Origin: a virus
Strand: one strand, 5' to 3'
DNA length: 31,278 nucleotides
Virus record (IMG/VR): IMGVR_UViG_3300049046_000061
Location: 1 to 31,278 of that record
Shown: positions 27,258 through 31,278 of the stretch, piece after piece
Layout: every line of letters starts with the position of its first letter
Position numbering within the stretch: position 1 is the first letter of the stretch
Made by a program: the position numbers and the translations under genes
The notes under the pieces: generated by a model
Told to the model about the DNA's origin: nothing
What the model saw: only the letters and a program-made list of their open reading frames with translations
Database searches by the model: none

Positions 27258-29088
27258 CAGCAGTTGGCTGTTGGTTAATAGGTTGAGCTTGCGCCATCGG
27301 TGACATCGGCTGCATCCCCTGTTGCATCGGTGAAGGAACGGCCTGACTGATTCCGTACTTCATCGGACTAAATCCGCTACCTTCAAGTATCTGGTTAAGA
27401 AGGCTTGAGAGTTCTCCGTCTTGGCGGATGGCTTGGATAGCTCCGGGAGTAAAGAGGATTCTGAAGAGGGCGTTGAGCTTGCTGACGTTCTCTGCGAGGT
27501 TCTTTTGCTTGCCCTTGATGGAGACTTCCACATCAAGCGGCAGACTTTCAAAGTCACCCTTCACAATCTCCATAAAGCGCTTATTACCCCCTGCCATGAA
27601 CATTTCCTTCATCTGAACCTTCATTGCGTCTACATCCTCTTTGGTGATGAGGTTTCCTGAAAGGATGGTCTTTTTAATGACCTTATTGGATTCGTTGTTG
27701 ATGATTCTTTCGGCGAAGTCCTGTAGTTCATCCAATGACAAATCCTCTAACCACTTGTGGTCGTTGTTTATAGCGGAAGCGAGGTGAGGAATGACCCAAT
27801 CTCTGTATATCTCCTGCCAGAAGGCCGCAATCTGTCCCTGACGATACTCATGTATCCCCACACCCTGTGAAGTCACAATCTCTGTCGTACCGAGTGGCGT
27901 ACCTGATACGGGATTAAGTCCTAGCTGTGGGTCTGATGCTGAACCAATGGTACGAGCTACTTGTTCCCACTTGTTCGTAAAGTTATCGAAAGCGGTCTTG
28001 TTGATAGGCTGAATCACTACCTGCTCAAGTGTGCCGTCGCCATCGAGGTCAAGAATGGTTCCCTGCTTAATGTTGGCGAAGTTGTTAGAAGCAGCAATCT
28101 TCTTCTTGTTCGTTTTAAGGACTACTTTAGAGACAGCTTCGAGCATTTGAGACACCTGTAGTTCGGAGTAGTTCGTCCAAATCTGTGCATGGAACAGCTC
28201 TTCTATTCCACCACGTCCGCATGCCCTGCCGTGAATTGGGTCACGCTTTAGCGCCTTGAAGATGGTTTTTGAGCGCTTGCCCTTAAAGAGACACACACCG
28301 ATTCGCGTTGTGTTGTCTAAGGGCGAGAGATAATAAGTAACAATGTGGGTCTGTAACGTATATTTGCCTGTATCCTGCCACTCCTCGCCTAGCTTCTCTC
28401 TACCAAGCCAGCTTTCAGGGAACATTCCTTCGAGTTCATAGCCAGTGACATACTTACCAGGTGTCTCAACTGTAGCTTCATCAGCTGGGTCAATACACTT
28501 GGACATCTTCGCCATCATCACTACACGATCAACTTCTTTTGGATACCACTTGCCCTTCATGTCTAAGAGTTCTGATACCGATAGGTGGTGTTTCAAACAA
28601 ATAGGGCCAGACATTACATCTGTCTGGTCACAAAAGGCAATCTGTTGGAGTTGGACGATCTCTGGGCGCACTTCGTTGACGTTCTTTACCAGAGTAAGTC
28701 CGTAGTCAAAGTAACTCTCGACTGACTCATCAATAGCAGTATCAATCTTGTTCTCTTTAGCCCACCAGTTATGAAACTTACGCGCTATAGCGGACTTATG
28801 ATAGTGGTCTGGGTTGTCTACATAGATCTCTGCGTCTTTTACGTCAAAGCCTTCGGAACGGACGTTGACGTTACGAATGGGTAAGATGATGTTGTTGAAG
28901 GGACGGCGGTAGTCTTGTGCGCCTTGATAGAAACGGGAATTAAGAAGCGTAAAAGAGCGATCAACGTGCTCTCTCATATTCCAGTCTCTCCAGTTCGTGG
29001 CTAAGGGGACTCGTGTAGTCTTGTAATCACTCTCCTGTTGGAGGATATAGGTGTAAATCTCTGGGATTTTCTCTGCTACTTCTTCCAT
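27253..29088 (-). CDS. portal protein
   Basis: The 611-residue protein has the length and order expected of a portal: it follows the terminase genes and precedes scaffold and MCP. It contains a helical, charged N-terminal part (for example WNMREHVDRSFTLLNSRFYQGAQDYRRPF), a central portion (YHKSAIARKFHNWWAKENKIDTAIDESVESYF) and a long C-terminal helical region (EDVDAMKVQMKEMFMAGGNKR) with a Met/Gln/Pro-rich end. Portals form the dodecameric DNA gate at one capsid vertex. The long Gln/Pro tail and wide N-terminal wing are typical of podovirus-type portals. It overlaps the preceding 29088 gene by one base. Confidence 0.7.
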   Translation of the reverse strand: MEEVAEKIPEIYTYILQQESDYKTTRVPLATNWRDWNMREHVDRSFTLLNSRFYQGAQDYRRPFNNIILPIRNVNVRSEGFDVKDAEIYVDNPDHYHKSAIARKFHNWWAKENKIDTAIDESVESYFDYGLTLVKNVNEVRPEIVQLQQIAFCDQTDVMSGPICLKHHLSVSELLDMKGKWYPKEVDRVVMMAKMSKCIDPADEATVETPGKYVTGYELEGMFPESWLGREKLGEEWQDTGKYTLQTHIVTYYLSPLDNTTRIGVCLFKGKRSKTIFKALKRDPIHGRACGRGGIEELFHAQIWTNYSELQVSQMLEAVSKVVLKTNKKKIAASNNFANIKQGTILDLDGDGTLEQVVIQPINKTAFDNFTNKWEQVARTIGSASDPQLGLNPVSGTPLGTTEIVTSQGVGIHEYRQGQIAAFWQEIYRDWVIPHLASAINNDHKWLEDLSLDELQDFAERIINNESNKVIKKTILSGNLITKEDVDAMKVQMKEMFMAGGNKRFMEIVKGDFESLPLDVEVSIKGKQKNLAENVSKLNALFRILFTPGAIQAIRQDGELSSLLNQILEGSGFSPMKYGISQAVPSPMQQGMQPMSPMAQAQPINQQPTAV

Positions 29089-29423
29089 TAGAATCTTCGA
29101 CTTATTTTCTCGCTAAAGAGTGCAATGAGATCAGGCTTGATTGAGAGGTTCGAAAAGATGCGGCGGGCTTCTGCTGACTGCCATATCTTCTGTGTAACAT
29201 CATCTCCTATACCGAGGCGAATGATTACTTTGGTCTTAATCGCTCCTATCGGGAACAGTGGTGAGTTAATGAACTCTGCAATAGCTTCGGGCAGACTATT
29301 TGCGTCAGTCTTAAAATGTGTATCGTTTACGAGGACTTCAAAGCGCACGTCACCTACTTTCTTTGCTACTTTCTTTGTCACCTTCTTCGGCTTAGACACC
29401 TTTGCTTTTTTTTCTTTAGGCAT
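29088..29423 (-). CDS. small basic protein between terminase and portal
   Basis: The protein has 111 residues with a Lys-rich N-terminus (MPKEKKAKVSKPKKVTKKVAK), then a mixed domain (VRFEVLVNDTHFKTDANSLPEAIAEF, KTKVIIRLGIGDDVTQKIWQS) and a helical end. The N-tail suits DNA or RNA contact; the rest resembles a small alpha/beta domain. It follows the extended -10 promoter at 29465. Its function in packaging is a guess from position. Confidence 0.55.
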   Translation of the reverse strand: MPKEKKAKVSKPKKVTKKVAKKVGDVRFEVLVNDTHFKTDANSLPEAIAEFINSPLFPIGAIKTKVIIRLGIGDDVTQKIWQSAEARRIFSNLSIKPDLIALFSEKISRRF

Positions 29424-29464
29424 TTAATTTTGATTAGTTCTCCTAATTGGAGTTACATGGCATA

Positions 29465-29473
29465 ATTATACCA
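29465..29473 (-). promoter_or_regulatory. extended -10 promoter before portal operon
   Basis: The minus strand reads TGG-TATAAT, a perfect extended -10, between the end of the terminase gene and the 29423 start. TTGACA lies upstream but at 12 bases, too close to act as a normal -35. A near-palindrome CTCC/GGAG follows and could be an operator. Confidence 0.55.
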
Positions 29474-29497
29474 CGAGGTACTTGTCAAACACAACAG

Positions 29498-30835
29498 TTA
29501 CTCCGCAGGGTTAACATTAGTATCTTGTAGTTCAGGTGTGTATTCATCCTCATCATTCGTCATCTTGTGTTCGACAAGAGCTGTGTATCTGAACATGTCG
29601 GCGGCATGTGACGCCCAATCATGTAATGGTTCATCTTTGTATTTTAATAGTTTGTCATCCCACACTTTACGATAGTTTCGTAGGGCAGAGAGAGCTTGTT
29701 CGCATTTAGTTTCGTTAATGTACACTCTCGGCCACATCAGTCTTACTTTCAAGATGCCGTCAGCTACTCCGATCATTGGCACACGTTCAAACTTAATGCC
29801 AATCTTCTCTGCGGTCTGTTGCACAGTCATGCCAGTTGATATTTCCCTCTTGCCTACATCGAATGGGGCAAAGTGCTTACCGAATCTGTACTTGTCATCA
29901 ATAGTTCTCTGTCTGAGCATGGCCGCGTAGTGGTCTAGCCCCATTCCCTCATTCTGGTAGTAGTCAATCATTCGGATATCAGTGGAGGTGCGCTGGTAGA
30001 ATCCTACAGACATTGAGTCATCAATACCCAAGTCCCATACCGTGTGAACCAAGAGCAGTGCGTCATGTGGCACGAGCTTGATTCTTCCTTCACGTTTAGC
30101 CTGCTCAATCTCTAGTGTGTAGTAGGCCCCTTGTATTACTGGGTCATCCCAACTTCCGTCGCGCCACGCCTCACGTAGCCCGTCAGGGAGGCCGTCCAGG
30201 AATGACTTGTATGACGGGTCTTTGGAGAGATGCGGGTTATCTGACAATCGAGAGGGTATGAAGATACGCTTTAGTCCTGTCACTGGGTCAATGGTGATTA
30301 TTGGTTTATTGGGTGTCCCTTGTATCCCGAAGCGTTTACGCACCCATGCAAAGCCAGGGCCGTCTGGGTTGCAGTTTGAGATAATACAAGGACGTAAGTT
30401 GGGTACAGTTGAGCGACACGAGGCAACCAGTCTCAAGTAGTTCTCCTCACGTGGTATCTGGGTCAACTCCTCAATGAGCATCTTCTGATATTCGTGTCCT
30501 TGATATTTTTGGTAAGCGTCCTTGTCGTTTAGATGTCCTGTTACAATCTTTGCTCCCGACTTGTTCTTAAATTCACCTGGACTACCCACCTTCTCAAATC
30601 CCTGCCCACGGTACCATCGGTCTGCACGATCTACCCAGTCTCTTAGGTCTGTTGCTTCTTTTCTGATAACTAACGCTCGATAAAGTGGGTTGTCTTTGTC
30701 GTAGAGTAGGCACATCTGCCCTGCATCTGTTTTCCCTCCTCCGCGAGAACCGCCAAAAAGAATCTCGTAGTATTCGCCTGAAGCTACGGCTTTGAGGAAT
30801 TCATATTGTGGCCCGTCATTTGGTTTCCACTCCAT
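29498..30835 (-). CDS. terL: terminase large subunit
   Basis: This 445-residue protein has a clear ATPase and nuclease. Walker A is GGSRGGGKT at 28-36, Walker B MLIEELTQ at 119-126, and a coupling motif SNCNPDG at 153-159. The RNase H-like nuclease shows VWDLGIDDS (D268), FAPFD (D326) and DWASHAADMFRY (D406/D413). TerL pumps DNA into the procapsid through the portal and cuts it at the end. The start is taken at the ATG of MEWKPNDGPQ; its 5' end overlaps the gene at 30816 by 20 bases. The overall form fits the headful-type terminases of short-tailed phages, although cut-site strategy cannot be read from sequence. Confidence 0.9.
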   Translation of the reverse strand: MEWKPNDGPQYEFLKAVASGEYYEILFGGSRGGGKTDAGQMCLLYDKDNPLYRALVIRKEATDLRDWVDRADRWYRGQGFEKVGSPGEFKNKSGAKIVTGHLNDKDAYQKYQGHEYQKMLIEELTQIPREENYLRLVASCRSTVPNLRPCIISNCNPDGPGFAWVRKRFGIQGTPNKPIITIDPVTGLKRIFIPSRLSDNPHLSKDPSYKSFLDGLPDGLREAWRDGSWDDPVIQGAYYTLEIEQAKREGRIKLVPHDALLLVHTVWDLGIDDSMSVGFYQRTSTDIRMIDYYQNEGMGLDHYAAMLRQRTIDDKYRFGKHFAPFDVGKREISTGMTVQQTAEKIGIKFERVPMIGVADGILKVRLMWPRVYINETKCEQALSALRNYRKVWDDKLLKYKDEPLHDWASHAADMFRYTALVEHKMTNDEDEYTPELQDTNVNPAE

Positions 30836-31067
30836 CGGGTTTAGCAGGTAGATACACGATACTCTTTAGCTCTGCTCCGTCTTGGCCTGTGTGTTCATTC
30901 AATCGAGGAAGAAGGTTAGCGGACATTTTCAATAGGACAGCTTTTTTATATTCACTCCATGTTTTGACATTTTCGTCATCGTTAAGGACAAGCAAAAGAG
31001 ATTCGAGTCCTTTAGATCGAACTTCTGCCGCTTTTTGTAGATCATTGAAGCCTGGGTTTCTTTTCAT
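30816..31067 (-). CDS. candidate small terminase subunit
   Basis: The 83-residue protein is helical and charged (KRNPGFNDLQKAAEVRSKG, then NVKTWSEYKKAVLLKMSANLLPRLNEHTG) and lies immediately before TerL with a 20-base overlap. Size and position fit a small terminase, which binds the packaging site and regulates TerL, but no HTH is obvious. An adjacent regulator is the alternative. Confidence 0.5.
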   Translation of the reverse strand: MKRNPGFNDLQKAAEVRSKGLESLLLVLNDDENVKTWSEYKKAVLLKMSANLLPRLNEHTGQDGAELKSIVYLPAKPDGVETK

Positions 31068-31071
31068 AACT

Positions 31072-31239
31072 TTATTGACAGGTTAGTAATTCTGTTGTCC
31101 TTATTTCACAAGGGGCGTTGTGGTAACACTTGGAGTGAGCGTAGCCTTTCACGTAAGACACATTACATGAACCGAGTCCGCAGTGTACGCACGGGGCTGT
31201 TTCAGGAATGTAGTCTTTACCTGGCATTGGAGTTTCCAT
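31072..31239 (-). CDS. Cys-rich microprotein before terminase
   Basis: A 55-residue frame starts at the ATG at 31237-31239, METPMPGKDYIPETAP, then CVHCGLGSCN and HSKCYHNAPCE, giving about six cysteines and two histidines in two groups. It ends 4 bases before the candidate small terminase. The style matches the Cys-rich microproteins at 6717-8483 and 127-339. It is probably zinc binding; the role is unknown. Confidence 0.5.
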   Translation of the reverse strand: METPMPGKDYIPETAPCVHCGLGSCNVSYVKGYAHSKCYHNAPCEIRTTELLTCQ

Positions 31240-31278
31240 GAAGATGTTACTTCATTTTCTTCATCATCATGGTCATTG

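Noticed and set aside
31247-31276. Nine-codon Met/Lys-rich frame at the right edge (minus strand)
   Set aside because: Too short and of low complexity; it may only be part of an overlapping longer frame outside the window.

Overview
The window looks like the genome, or nearly the whole genome, of a small tailed phage of the short-tailed (podovirus-like) kind. It has a complete packaging and head module: candidate small terminase, large terminase, portal, scaffold and an HK97-like major capsid protein. It also has several fibre and propeller-like proteins, two long internal-virion-type proteins, and an endolysin with holin-like partners. I see no tape-measure protein, tail sheath, integrase, recognisable repressor, DNA polymerase, tRNA or CRISPR array. 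The Ser/Thr-rich secreted fibre proteins carry G-[IV]-G-T-[ST]-[ST]-P-x-A-K-L repeats and 'ATST' runs. From memory of such proteins this points to a Candidate Phyla Radiation (Patescibacteria) host. That is an inference from style, not a demonstrated host. Almost no gene has a Shine-Dalgarno sequence; genes mostly start right after, or overlap as ATGA, the stop of the gene before.

Layout. Positions 340-552 form a divergent control region. To its right, positions 553-8483 hold a plus-strand early arm. It encodes a replication initiator/helicase-loader-like protein, an SSB-like protein ending in IPF, a small HTH protein, a NinG/HNH-like protein and about twenty small proteins, many Cys-rich or membrane-bound. 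Two long non-coding leaders interrupt this arm. One (about 1748-2009) has a predicted pseudoknot over the next ribosome binding site. The other (about 5470-5890) is a roughly 420-nt densely folded RNA that I do not recognise. The early arm ends at a bidirectional terminator at 8509-8533.

Everything from 8536 to the right edge is on the minus strand, as are the two genes at the left edge (1-339). Read in transcription order, the late arm holds a Cys-rich protein, TerS candidate, TerL, a small basic protein, portal, two small proteins, scaffold, MCP, a membrane-anchored collagen-like protein, a glycosyltransferase, a neck-like protein, fibres, a propeller-like protein, two internal virion proteins, a collagen-like fibre, the big repeat fibre, a secreted Ser/Thr-rich protein, a coiled-coil/TM lysis protein, a two-domain endolysin and a holin. 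Three tiny zinc-finger proteins follow, which unlike the rest have strong Shine-Dalgarno sites. If the ends are joined, all minus-strand genes form one leftward arm running from the divergent region to the terminator. This suggests a circular or circularly permuted genome of about 31.3 kb.

The most interesting parts are the 420-nt structured RNA, the pseudoknot leader, duplicated DnaA-box/promoter elements, the set of Cys-rich microproteins, four virion-cassette proteins with signal or anchor segments beside a glycosyltransferase, and a possible small RNA between two terminators near 8.85 kb.
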